Source: an uncultured SAR86 cluster bacterium (GTDB lineage: Bacteria; Pseudomonadota; Gammaproteobacteria; Magnimaribacterales; D2472). From it: a DNA stretch of 64,000 nucleotides. The DNA lies in NCBI GenBank assembly GCA_902602185.1, contig CACKPV010000002.1, positions 62,001 through 126,000 on the forward strand, in the 5' to 3' direction. Every line of letters starts with the position of its first letter. The stretch's first letter is position 1. Position numbers and translations under genes: made by a program. This document shows positions 38,420 to 46,204 of the stretch, one piece after another. The notes under the pieces were generated by a model, which ran no database searches, was not told the origin of the DNA, and worked only from the letters and a program-made list of their open reading frames with translations.

Positions 38420-39748
38420 ATGAAAGTGTTTCCAATTCCAGCCTTATTGTTTTTACTTCTGTGCATACCAAGTTTACATGCTGAAAATCTTTCAGATATT
38501 TATAACGAAGCACTGGAAAATGACCCACAGTATCGTGCTGCTGAGTTTTCACAACTTGCCGGTCAAGAAATTGTGGTTCAAGGTCGAGCTGGATTACTTC
38601 CAAACATTACCATTAGTGGACAAACTAACTGGAACGAATACTATCAATTTAATGAATTACAAAGTGCTTATAATAATAATTCAGTTAATGCTCGATTTAC
38701 CCAACCGTTATTTCGTTTAGATTCCTGGTTCACCTTTAAGCGATCCCAAAAATTAACCGATGCATCTGAAGCAGATTTTGCATATGCGCAACAAGCCCTG
38801 ATTGTTAGAACTGTTGAAAAATATTTTGGTGTCCTGCGAGCAGAAGATAACTTGACTGCAGCAAGATCCGAAGAGCGTGCTATCCAAAAACAACTCGACC
38901 AAATTCAACAGCGTTTTGATGTTGGATTATCAGCCATTACTGAAGTCCAAGAGGCTCAACTTGCATTTGATCTCAGTGTTGCTGGTCGCATCCGAGCAGA
39001 AGGAGTGTTATTTAATGCGAAAGAAGAGCTGAACTCGTTAATCGGTCGAGAAATATTTTCGGTTGACCCTCTTCAAGCAGACATCAACCCCTCTGATCCG
39101 TATCCTGCCAGTAAAAAAGAATGGGTCGATATTGCAATGAAAAATAATTATCGTCTCAAAGCAGCAGTCTTTCGACGAGATGCTTCACGAGATTCTGCAC
39201 GCGGTTCAGCCTCTAATCATCTTCCAAAAATTAATATTACGGGAAGTGAATCAGAATCAAACACAAATCAATACTCTTATGAGGGATTCGAGGATTTAGG
39301 TTTCCAAGCCCCAAGTGAAACCCAGAGAAAAAATTATAGTATTAGTTTGACTATGCCACTATCGCAAGGTGGAGCTGTGAGCTCTCAGCGACGTCAAGCC
39401 TATGCTGAATATAATAAAAATGTCGAAGACACCCTGTTTACACAACGCACTATTATTCAAAATGTGCGTTCGGGTTTTTCCGATGTCATCACCTTGGGTG
39501 CAAATCTAAAAGCTCAAAAACAAGCTGTTGTCTCCGCCAGGAGTGCCCTGGAAGCTACTAGAGTGGGCTATGAAGTTGGTACTCGAAATATTGTTGATTT
39601 ACTGCAGTCAGAAAAAAATTTATATACTGCTGAAAAAAATCTTGCCAATGCTAAGTATGATTATTTGTTGGCAGAACTTAATCTTGAGCTAGCTGCAGGA
39701 GTTTTGTCTCCTCAAAAAATTAATGAGATAAATAATTATCTCAACTAA
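38420..39748 (+). CDS. tolC: TolC-family outer membrane channel
   Basis: 442 residues from the ATG at 38420, giving a clean signal peptide MKVFPIPALLFLLLCIPSLHA then ENLSDIYNEALENDP. The track's start at 38255 runs through the parE promoter and start, and the ATG at 38408 is part of the -10 box. Outer membrane efflux protein repeats: TNWNEYYQF, FDVGLSAITEVQEAQLAFD and YEVGTRNIVDLLQSEKNLY. It forms the trimeric tunnel used by RND and type I exporters and is the likely partner of the pump at 2.3-6.4 kb. Its stop overlaps the mutM ATG (TAATG). Confidence 0.92.
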   Translation: MKVFPIPALLFLLLCIPSLHAENLSDIYNEALENDPQYRAAEFSQLAGQEIVVQGRAGLLPNITISGQTNWNEYYQFNELQSAYNNNSVNARFTQPLFRLDSWFTFKRSQKLTDASEADFAYAQQALIVRTVEKYFGVLRAEDNLTAARSEERAIQKQLDQIQQRFDVGLSAITEVQEAQLAFDLSVAGRIRAEGVLFNAKEELNSLIGREIFSVDPLQADINPSDPYPASKKEWVDIAMKNNYRLKAAVFRRDASRDSARGSASNHLPKINITGSESESNTNQYSYEGFEDLGFQAPSETQRKNYSISLTMPLSQGGAVSSQRRQAYAEYNKNVEDTLFTQRTIIQNVRSGFSDVITLGANLKAQKQAVVSARSALEATRVGYEVGTRNIVDLLQSEKNLYTAEKNLANAKYDYLLAELNLELAAGVLSPQKINEINNYLN

Positions 39749-40557
39749 TGCCTGAACTTCCTGAAGTTGAAACTACCAAACGTGCAATTGCTGTGTTTGA
39801 AGGGCAGGTTCTAAAGAAAATTGAAGTGCATAATCCCAATTTGCGCTGGGCGGTTGATTGTAAAACCATTAAGACCATTAACGAAGCAAAAATTTTATCG
39901 ATTACCAGAAGAGCAAAATACATTCTCATCCAGCTTAAAAATTATTGTCTTATTATTCATTTAGGCATGACCGGTACTATGCGTATTTTGCCCATTGAAA
40001 GTAATGCTACCCGCAAGCATGATCATGTTGTCTTTTATTTTGCTAAGCATAAGTTGATTTTTAATGATGCTAGACGATTTGGTTCTTTGCACATCACAAA
40101 ATCACCTAGTAACCATTTTTTATTAAGTGCTCTTGGTCCCGAACCCAATCAATCGGATTTTAATGCAGATTTTCTTTATCAGAAAATTAAAACCTCAAAT
40201 ACCCATACTAAAAGTTTTCTAATGAATCAAAAAAATGTTGTGGGCATAGGGAACATTTATGCTTGTGAGATTCTATTTGCAGCAGGCATCTCTCCTCGAA
40301 GAAAAATAAAGTACCTCACCAAAAAAGACTGCAGGGCTGTTGTAGATCAAACTCATCGGATCATTAACCTAGCTATTGAGAAAGGGGGTACCACTTTGCA
40401 GGATTTTTATGCTCCCGATGGAAATAAGGGCTATTTCAAAATTGAATTAAATGTTTATGGGCGTGAACATCAGGAATGCCGAAATTGTCAAAACCCGATA
40501 AAAAGAATTATACAAAATCAACGCTCAACTTTCTTTTGTAAAAAATGTCAGAATTAG
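39748..40557 (+). CDS. mutM: formamidopyrimidine-DNA glycosylase
   Basis: A 269-residue protein. MPELPEVETTKRAI gives the catalytic Pro2 and Glu3, the helix-two-turn-helix region includes NQKNVVGIGNIYACEILF, and the end is a zinc finger with two Cys pairs (ECRNCQNP ... FFCKKCQ). It removes oxidised purines such as 8-oxoguanine. It is coupled to tolC by a one-base overlap and overlaps coaD tail to tail by 4 bp; coaD-mutM proximity is common. Confidence 0.95.
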   Translation: MPELPEVETTKRAIAVFEGQVLKKIEVHNPNLRWAVDCKTIKTINEAKILSITRRAKYILIQLKNYCLIIHLGMTGTMRILPIESNATRKHDHVVFYFAKHKLIFNDARRFGSLHITKSPSNHFLLSALGPEPNQSDFNADFLYQKIKTSNTHTKSFLMNQKNVVGIGNIYACEILFAAGISPRRKIKYLTKKDCRAVVDQTHRIINLAIEKGGTTLQDFYAPDGNKGYFKIELNVYGREHQECRNCQNPIKRIIQNQRSTFFCKKCQN

Positions 40558-41036
40558 TTGTTAAGTTTTGCTTTTAAAGCCATAGCAACATTAGGATGAA
40601 CAAACTTATCAATATCCCCTCCTAAACTGGCAATCTCTTTCACTAAGCTGGAAGATACATAAATTAAAGTATCCTTGGGTGTGAGAAAAATACTTTCTAT
40701 ATCAGGAGCTAGAGAACGATTCATGGTAGCCAATTGAAATTCGTGTTCAAAGTCTGAGACTGCTCGCAAGCCTCTGATAATGGCACAAGCCTCAACTTCA
40801 CGAGCTAAATCTACTGTCAGCTTCTTTTTAAAAGCAACGACATCGACATGTTCATTATCCTGATAGATCGAGCTCACTAAATCTAAACGCTCCTCTGAAG
40901 AAAACAAAGGATTTTTCATATCGGTTTCAGCAACACTGATAATAACTTTGTCAAAAAGATGCACCGCACGATCAACGATGTCCATATGACCAAAAGTGAT
41001 GGGATCAAAAGAACCTGGGTAGATTGCTACTCTCAT
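40554..41036 (-). CDS. coaD: phosphopantetheine adenylyltransferase
   Basis: 160 residues from the ATG at 41036, giving MRVAIYPGSFDPITFGH, the usual CoaD start; the track's ATG is five codons earlier. The TxGH nucleotidyltransferase motif is TFGH, and RGLRAVSDFEHEFQLA and YVSSSLVKEIA are family blocks. It makes dephospho-CoA from phosphopantetheine and ATP. It lies downstream of the acidic orphan gene, separated by 65 bp. Confidence 0.95.
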   Translation of the reverse strand: MRVAIYPGSFDPITFGHMDIVDRAVHLFDKVIISVAETDMKNPLFSSEERLDLVSSIYQDNEHVDVVAFKKKLTVDLAREVEACAIIRGLRAVSDFEHEFQLATMNRSLAPDIESIFLTPKDTLIYVSSSLVKEIASLGGDIDKFVHPNVAMALKAKLNN

Positions 41037-41101
41037 AGCAAAATCATACATAAAAAATTTTCTATAGGGAAATTTGGGAGGTCTGCAAACTTATGAAGTT
41101 G

Positions 41102-41542
41102 TTAGTAATCGTAGCCGTGATCGTATTCCCGAGCAAACAAAGTAAGATCGTATCGAGAATCAAGCAATTCCTCGAGATTGCCTTCATCTAACTGATAAAT
41201 AATGTTTTTGTTGATATCTATTAAAAAAAGGAAAATATTTGCATCCAAGGCTTCTTGGAAAAATGCAATCTTTGCCTGACTATCATCTTCATCGATATGC
41301 TCAGCCAAAGGTTCGACGTCGGTAACTTCGTGATTGCCAAAAGTCACAAATGATGGATCATACTGCGCCATATCAATGTGCTCTTCTCCATCTTCATCTT
41401 CATAAGTTTCGGTATATGCTAATTCTTCAATATATGAGGCAGCAGTAAATGACATTTCTCCATCATAGATATAAATGACTCTGCCATCACCTTCTCGGCG
41501 GTAACCAAAGTTTTCGATATCACCTTCAATCTGAAAATCCAT
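41102..41542 (-). CDS. hypothetical strongly acidic protein
   Basis: A 146-residue protein I do not recognise. It has no signal peptide or membrane segment and is rich in Asp and Glu throughout, with clusters such as YEDEDGEEHIDMA and AEHIDEDDSQ; the tail is DHGYDY. A predicted mix of strands and helices (IFLFLIDINKNIIYQLDEGNLEELL) suggests a folded cytoplasmic protein. The start has a close purine-rich stretch (AAGGGA) right before the ATG. It is divergent from the NTF2-like gene across 34 bp and precedes coaD. Confidence 0.7.
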   Translation of the reverse strand: MDFQIEGDIENFGYRREGDGRVIYIYDGEMSFTAASYIEELAYTETYEDEDGEEHIDMAQYDPSFVTFGNHEVTDVEPLAEHIDEDDSQAKIAFFQEALDANIFLFLIDINKNIIYQLDEGNLEELLDSRYDLTLFAREYDHGYDY

Positions 41543-41547
41543 TCCCT

Positions 41548-41553
41548 TATAAT
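41548..41553 (+). promoter_or_regulatory. -10 box upstream of the NTF2-like gene
   Basis: TATAAT lies in the 34-bp gap, with a weak TTCAAT at -35 spacing (41525-41530). The implied leader to the ATG at 41577 is about 17 nt. Confidence 0.4.
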
Positions 41554-41576
41554 GCCATGTAACTTCTAAAAAAAAT

Positions 41577-41969
41577 ATGCAAACCGCAAAAGACTTTATT
41601 AATCGTTGGCATCACATTGTTACGCAACAAAATATGGATGGCTTAGATGCGTTATTAGCAGAAAATGTTGTGTTCTCCTCGCCGGTAGTTTTTACTCCCA
41701 TACCGGGCAAAGAGTTAACCAAGATGTACATAATTGCTGCGGGTTTTACCTTTAATATGGAACAATTTCAGTACACAAGGGAGGTACATGACGGACTGCA
41801 TTCAGTCCTAGAATTTGAAACTACTATCGATGATATTGCCGTAAATGGTGTTGATATGATTGAGTGGACCGCAGAGGGCAAAATTCTTGATTTCAAAGTG
41901 ATGATACGTCCTAGAAAAGCAGTTGAAAAGGTCCATGAAAAAATGATGTCTGCTTTAGAAAAACAATAA
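41577..41969 (+). CDS. SnoaL/NTF2-like fold protein
   Basis: A 130-residue protein. An N-terminal helix (AKDFINRWHHIVTQQNMDGLDALLAENVVFSSP) followed by a curved sheet (SVLEFETTIDDIAVNGVDMIEWTAEGKILDFKVMIRP) is the typical layout of the NTF2-like superfamily, which includes small ketosteroid isomerase-type enzymes and binding proteins. The substrate cannot be inferred. It ends 17 bp before the S9 peptidase gene and may be co-transcribed with it. Confidence 0.78.
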   Translation: MQTAKDFINRWHHIVTQQNMDGLDALLAENVVFSSPVVFTPIPGKELTKMYIIAAGFTFNMEQFQYTREVHDGLHSVLEFETTIDDIAVNGVDMIEWTAEGKILDFKVMIRPRKAVEKVHEKMMSALEKQ

Positions 41970-41986
41970 TCTTTAATGGGGCTAAA

Positions 41987-43924
41987 ATGAAAAAAACTTT
42001 TTTAATATTGATGCTGACAGGGGTGTTTAACCTGCACAGTCAGTCGATTACTACCACAGTTAATAATGGTAATTTGATCCTCGAAGATATCCCGACTATC
42101 CCTCAAACTATCAAGGATGATTTAAAACGATATCAAAATGTCCGTTCAGGATCTTTTCGATCGTTTACCGATACTGGAGACAGTATTTACATCTCAACTA
42201 GATTTGGCAATGTGAGTCAACTACATGTAGTTGACCAACCCGGCGGGGCAAGAAAACAAATTACCTTCTTTGATGAACCTGTAGGAAGTATGTCCCGTCA
42301 ACCCGATGGTACACTTATTGCCTTCACCATGGATGTGGGGGGGAGTGAACATGCTCAAATCCTTTTACTCAATCCTGAAAATGGTTCCTCGACCATGCTT
42401 TCTGATGGAAACTCGCGACATGGCAGTCCGTTATGGGATAAAACCGGAGAACATATTGCTTTTATGAGTAACCGCCGTAATGGTGCCTCTAATGACGTTT
42501 GGACAATGCCAATAGATAACCCGAATCAGGCAGAGATGGTTCTTGAATCCCCTGATGGTACTTGGTGGGGGCCCATTGATTGGTCAAATGACGGGAAGCA
42601 CCTCTTAATTCAAAATTATATCTCTATCACCAATTCCAAAGTGTATTTAGTGGATCTGGAAACCAAAGATAAAACGCTTATTCTCGGTAATCTCGCAGAA
42701 CCATCGGTAAATAGTGGATTAGCCTTTGATGCTTCCAATACTGGGGTGTTTTTTACTACCGATACGTTTGCAGAATTTAACCAACTAGCTCATAAGAATC
42801 TAGTCACCGGAGAAGTCACCATTATTTCTCAAGATATCAACTGGGATGTCGATGGATTTGCTATCTCCTCAGATGGCAAACGAGCTGCCTTTAAAGTTAA
42901 TGAAAATGGTTTTAGTGCTCTATATTTATTAAATACACAGACACTGCAATACCAACAAGTAGAGGATTTACCCATGGGTTTAGTTGGGGGTATGCAATTC
43001 AATGAAGCTGGTTCCCAACTTGGCTTGAGTCTCAACACTTATCAAAGTCCTTCCGATACCTATACTTTAGCATTAAGTCGTAATCCCCTTCGTCACAAAG
43101 ATTTAGTGCGGTGGACCCAATCGGAAGTTGGCGGTTTAGATACCTCAACTTTTGTGGAACCACAATTAATTACCTACCCCACTTTTGATAATCGGAACAT
43201 ACCGGCTTTTGTCTACACCAAGCCCTCAAAGGAGCCGCAACCGGTCATCATTTATATCCACGGTGGTCCTGAAGGGCAATCGCGTCCAAGTTTTAGCAGT
43301 ACATTTCAACTGTGGATTGATCAGCTAGGAGCAACAGTTATTACTCCTAATGTTAGGGGCAGTGAGGGTTACGGGAAGACCTATCTTGGATTAGACAACG
43401 GCTTTCAAAGAGAAGATTCGGTAAAAGATATTGGAGCGTTATTGGATTGGATTGCCCAGCAACCTAACTTAGATGCTTCGAGAGTAGCTGTGTATGGAGG
43501 TTCTTATGGCGGATACATGGTCCTAGCCAGTGCTGTGCACTATAGTGAACGCCTCAGTGCTGCTATTGATATTGTAGGAATTTCTAATTTTGTAACCTTT
43601 TTAAAAAATACTAAAGATTATCGTCGAGACCTCAGACGGGTGGAGTATGGCGATGAAAGGGATCCGGCAATGCGAGAGTTCTTAGAAAAGATAAGTCCCA
43701 ATAACAACGTCGATAAAATCACTGTCCCCATGTTTGTGGCTCAAGGCGAAAACGATCCTCGGGTACCGGTCACCGAATCGGAACAAATTGTCGATGCTCT
43801 GCGAGAGGCTGACAAAATAGTCTGGTACATGAATGCCTTGAATGAAGGTCATGGTTACCGCAAAAAAGAAAATCGTGATCTTTATCAACAAGCAGTGATC
43901 CTGTTCCTTAAAACCTACTTATAG
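41987..43924 (+). CDS. secreted S9-family peptidase (prolyl oligopeptidase/DPP-like)
   Basis: A 645-residue protein with a signal peptide (FLILMLTGVFNLHS). The N-terminal two thirds form a beta-propeller (repeats such as GTLIAFTMDVGG and GEHIAFMSNRR). The C-terminal alpha/beta hydrolase domain has HGGPEGQSRP, the nucleophile motif YGGSYGGYM, the acid in GENDPRVP and the histidine in NEGHGY. It likely cleaves short peptides in the periplasm, supplying peptides or amino acids to the cell. G+C is clearly higher (30 of 60 in line 43201) than in the 1-30 kb part. A GGGG stretch precedes the ATG. Confidence 0.92.
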   Translation: MKKTFLILMLTGVFNLHSQSITTTVNNGNLILEDIPTIPQTIKDDLKRYQNVRSGSFRSFTDTGDSIYISTRFGNVSQLHVVDQPGGARKQITFFDEPVGSMSRQPDGTLIAFTMDVGGSEHAQILLLNPENGSSTMLSDGNSRHGSPLWDKTGEHIAFMSNRRNGASNDVWTMPIDNPNQAEMVLESPDGTWWGPIDWSNDGKHLLIQNYISITNSKVYLVDLETKDKTLILGNLAEPSVNSGLAFDASNTGVFFTTDTFAEFNQLAHKNLVTGEVTIISQDINWDVDGFAISSDGKRAAFKVNENGFSALYLLNTQTLQYQQVEDLPMGLVGGMQFNEAGSQLGLSLNTYQSPSDTYTLALSRNPLRHKDLVRWTQSEVGGLDTSTFVEPQLITYPTFDNRNIPAFVYTKPSKEPQPVIIYIHGGPEGQSRPSFSSTFQLWIDQLGATVITPNVRGSEGYGKTYLGLDNGFQREDSVKDIGALLDWIAQQPNLDASRVAVYGGSYGGYMVLASAVHYSERLSAAIDIVGISNFVTFLKNTKDYRRDLRRVEYGDERDPAMREFLEKISPNNNVDKITVPMFVAQGENDPRVPVTESEQIVDALREADKIVWYMNALNEGHGYRKKENRDLYQQAVILFLKTYL

Positions 43925-43980
43925 AGATAAGAAATCTGAGATGTTTAACACAACGAGTAAAACAATTTTAAAATTACATT

Positions 43981-44562
43981 ATGCTTGATAGATACAAAAT
44001 TTTTTGTTTGTTTGTGTTGATGTCCTTCCCATGCACTCTGCTGTCAGAAACTGATGGGGAATATTCAGAAGTAGCTGATAAAGATTCAAACAATGTACTG
44101 CTCTATATTGGTTTGGGTTCTGCAGCCGATGAGGAGTTAGTGGATGAAGACTCTTGGTCTGTTGGTCTTTTATTAAGAGATGAAAAAAACTTTTATGGAA
44201 TAGATATAGGTGGTGAAGGAGTCATGGTAAATCAAACAAGAGATTATTATGACGGAACTTATACAGTAAGCTCAATTGATCAAGCTACATCATTTAACCT
44301 CACGGCAGGCATGAAAATAAGTGGCAGTTCAAAACTTCGAGTAGATTTAGGTTTGTTAGTGGGTATTATTGAGCAGTCGTCTGAGTGTCCATCATCTTAT
44401 TCACGATATCAGTGCTACTATTCATCATCTTACGGCAATAGGCTAGACTATGAATATACTTTCAATTACGGAATTGTCTTACATACAACTTACGAGAGAA
44501 TTACATTAGGTTTGAGAGCATCTGGAGAAAGTACGCAATTAGTATTTGGGATAAATTTTTAA
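43981..44562 (+). CDS. hypothetical outer-membrane beta-barrel-like protein
   Basis: A 193-residue protein I do not recognise. A signal peptide (FCLFVLMSFPCTLLS) is followed by an acidic segment and then alternating strands (NVLLYIGLGSA, WSVGLLLRDEKNFYGIDIG, SFNLTAGMKI, LRVDLGLLVGII, YTFNYGIVLHTTYE), ending LVFGINF. A terminal Phe after aromatic/hydrophobic alternation is the usual signal for the BAM complex. It fits a small barrel of about eight strands. The segment SSECPSSYSRYQCYYSSSYG has two cysteines, perhaps a disulfide in a loop. It is the first of three AT-rich orphan genes. Confidence 0.7.
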   Translation: MLDRYKIFCLFVLMSFPCTLLSETDGEYSEVADKDSNNVLLYIGLGSAADEELVDEDSWSVGLLLRDEKNFYGIDIGGEGVMVNQTRDYYDGTYTVSSIDQATSFNLTAGMKISGSSKLRVDLGLLVGIIEQSSECPSSYSRYQCYYSSSYGNRLDYEYTFNYGIVLHTTYERITLGLRASGESTQLVFGINF

Positions 44563-44598
44563 GAATAATCAACTCTTATTTAGATATTGCTGAAGTAT

Positions 44599-44627
44599 TT
44601 GACCTCAGTTAATAATAACTCCACAAT
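44599..44627 (+). promoter_or_regulatory. probable promoter of the small-membrane-protein pair
   Basis: TTGACC (44599-44604), a 17-bp spacer and CACAAT (44622-44627) lie in the 103-bp gap before the 64-residue gene. An ideal ribosome site AAGGAG stands 7 nt before its ATG. The pair is therefore likely a separate transcription unit. Confidence 0.4.
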
Positions 44628-44665
44628 AAAATCTATTTTAACTTTTAAGTTTAAGGAGAAATTTT

Positions 44666-44860
44666 ATGATGGATAAATATCTAGACATGATAAATATTAA
44701 AATTGATGTTATTTTTTCTTCTATAGAAAAAGTCAGTGCATTTTGTTTTGATAAGCTATCTGTTTTACTAACAAAAGCTAATTCGTGGGTGATAGCAATT
44801 GCAGTTGTATTACTAATAATTTTGACTATTGATGCAGCTTTTTACATTGGAGACGCATAA
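44666..44860 (+). CDS. hypothetical 64-residue single-pass membrane protein
   Basis: Not recognised. The N-terminal 40 residues are amphipathic and partly hydrophobic (INIKIDVIFSSIEKVSAF). One membrane helix follows (WVIAIAVVLLIILTIDAAFYI), with three residues after it. A strong Shine-Dalgarno (AAGGAG) and a tight link to the next gene (stop and start share a base in TAATG) argue that it is a real gene and works with the downstream membrane protein. A small accessory subunit, chaperone-like regulator or toxin-like peptide are all possible; nothing seen decides between them. Confidence 0.68.
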   Translation: MMDKYLDMINIKIDVIFSSIEKVSAFCFDKLSVLLTKANSWVIAIAVVLLIILTIDAAFYIGDA

Positions 44861-45606
44861 TGAATGAATATGAAGTCATCAGTCCTGAAATTGTTGATAT
44901 AGTATCAGGAGCAGGAGATATTTCGTTTTTGTCTGCTTTATTTTATCCCGTCTTAGCAGGAGGCTGGAGTGGTTTTTTTGCTAGTTTAGCCTTAATTCCT
45001 GCACTTCTTATTGGTTTAAATTTTTCAGATAAAATTAAAAATGCAAATAATGAATTAATTGATGCTAATCCGACATCGATCAGCAATCCAATTATCCTTA
45101 AGATATTTGGGTTCTTATTTTTTATTTTAGTTGTAATTAATTTCTTTTCTGCTGTCAGAGAATTGGTTCAGATTTATTACCTTTTATATTTTGAAGAATT
45201 GTTATTATTTATTAAAGACCTCTTAATTCAAATATTTTTAACAATTGTAGGCTTTGCAATTGCTAGTTTATATTTTCAACCTGAAAGAGTTAATATCACC
45301 GTTGATAAAAGCAGTACTGTTGCAGAAGATTTAATTGCATTACTAACGTTTGGACTGAAAGTTCCACTAGCTTTAGCAACAATGCTTTCGCAAACAATAA
45401 TCTTCTATGGTGTTTACCTTTTATTTTTTGGTTTTATTTCTTTTTTCATTGGAGGCGCTGAAGGACAATTATTGGATGGTATTGCGACCTTAATGGTTGG
45501 GGCATTTGCACCATTAGTCTTTTATTTATTATTTTTATTTCTTTTTCCCATTTTCAATTTATATCTTGCAATTTTGCATATACCAAAGATTGGAAAGGAT
45601 AACTGA
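44860..45606 (+). CDS. hypothetical multi-pass membrane protein
   Basis: A 248-residue protein I do not recognise. About five or six hydrophobic segments are visible: around residues 35-51, 71-89, a long hydrophobic stretch around 95-125 (LVQIYYLLYFEELLLFIKDLLIQIFLTIVGFAIA), 160-190 and 215-240. A hydrophilic turn (FQPERVNITVDKSSTVAEDL) separates the halves. There are few conserved-looking charged residues inside helices, so transport is not indicated. It is extremely AT-rich (9 G+C of 60 in line 45181). The gene ends 19 bp before a strong intrinsic terminator. Confidence 0.68.
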   Translation: MNEYEVISPEIVDIVSGAGDISFLSALFYPVLAGGWSGFFASLALIPALLIGLNFSDKIKNANNELIDANPTSISNPIILKIFGFLFFILVVINFFSAVRELVQIYYLLYFEELLLFIKDLLIQIFLTIVGFAIASLYFQPERVNITVDKSSTVAEDLIALLTFGLKVPLALATMLSQTIIFYGVYLLFFGFISFFIGGAEGQLLDGIATLMVGAFAPLVFYLLFLFLFPIFNLYLAILHIPKIGKDN

Positions 45607-45625
45607 AAATAATTTATGAATTAGG

Positions 45626-45650
45626 GGGCTCCTTTAGGGAGCCCTTTTTT
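45626..45650 (+). terminator. intrinsic terminator after the AT-rich gene pair
   Basis: GGGCTCC-TTTAG-GGAGCCC followed by TTTTTT: a 7-bp G+C-rich stem with a run of T on the plus strand. It is the only classical intrinsic terminator I found in the window. Its last T is opposite the final A of the CCA end of the convergent tRNA gene. Confidence 0.88.
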
Positions 45651-45726
45651 GGTGGGCCCGGGAGGACTCGAACCTCCGACCAATGGATTATGAGTCCACT
45701 GCTCTAACCAACTGAGCTACAGGCCC
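45650..45726 (-). tRNA. tRNA with CAU anticodon, probably tRNA-Ile2 (lysidine type)
   Basis: A full 77-nt cloverleaf on the minus strand: acceptor GGGCCTG paired with CGGGCCC (one T-G wobble), D-arm GCTC...GAGC, anticodon loop CTCATAA, T-arm GGAGG-TTCGAGT-CCTCC, discriminator A and encoded CCA. The anticodon CAU means either elongator Met or Ile2. The G+C-rich acceptor GGGCC and the position near rpoD (as ileX in E. coli) favour Ile2, whose C34 is changed to lysidine to read AUA codons. Many AUA codons are seen in this AT-rich genome. It is not an initiator tRNA. Confidence 0.93.
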
Positions 45727-45743
45727 AACTTCAAGGATTGGAC

Positions 45744-45749
45744 ATTATA
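45744..45749 (-). promoter_or_regulatory. -10 box of the tRNA gene
   Basis: TATAAT on the minus strand, 17 bp before the tRNA 5' end. No good -35 hexamer is visible at the usual spacing. Confidence 0.45.
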
Positions 45750-45776
45750 AAGAATAAAACTTAATTTGTGGAAAAA

Positions 45777-46124
45777 CTATTTGCAGTAAGCCTCAAAATT
45801 CTTTGCATAATTAGCTGCTAATTCAGCAAGTGCCATCCCCTCTAAATATTTTTCATCGGCAGCAGCAGTTTTACCCTCCTCTTCCAAAGCAGAAGCCTCA
45901 TCAATTGCCTGTCCAGAAAAATATAAGAATAATCCAGATGCATCGCTGACTTTTTTGCAGTCTTCTGGTTTCCAGAAACCCATGCGTTGTTTTCTTTGCA
46001 TCATCATTTCCATACGTTTTTTTTCCATCATTTCTTTTTTGGCTTTGTCATGCATTTTATGATCATCGGCAGTTAGGACAAATGGCAATGCAAGCATGCA
46101 AGTCAATATTATTTTGTTAAACAT
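45777..46124 (-). CDS. hypothetical Met-rich periplasmic protein
   Basis: A 115-residue protein with a signal peptide (IILTCMLALPFVLTA). Its mature N-terminus is rich in Met, His and Lys (HKMHDKAKKEMMEKKRMEMM), followed by FWKPEDCKKVSDASGLFLYF, a helical Ala/Glu-rich middle and a C-terminal EAYCK. Two cysteines in the mature part may form a disulfide. The Met/His cluster could bind metal such as copper, but this is a guess. A perfect Shine-Dalgarno (AAGGAG) precedes the ATG. It stands between rpoD and the tRNA, 80 bp after rpoD. Confidence 0.72.
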   Translation of the reverse strand: MFNKIILTCMLALPFVLTADDHKMHDKAKKEMMEKKRMEMMMQRKQRMGFWKPEDCKKVSDASGLFLYFSGQAIDEASALEEEGKTAAADEKYLEGMALAELAANYAKNFEAYCK

Positions 46125-46204
46125 AATTTCTCCTTAAATTGTATAAGTATAAGTGTAGACCAAAAAAGATGGATTTGGTTCAAACAATGAAATTTTGCAG
46201 AATC

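Noticed and set aside
43925-45750. Integrated mobile element at the tRNA gene
   Set aside because: No integrase, transposase or direct repeat of the tRNA 3' end was found near 43.9 kb. Only the composition and position hint at it, so it is kept as a hypothesis and not a feature.
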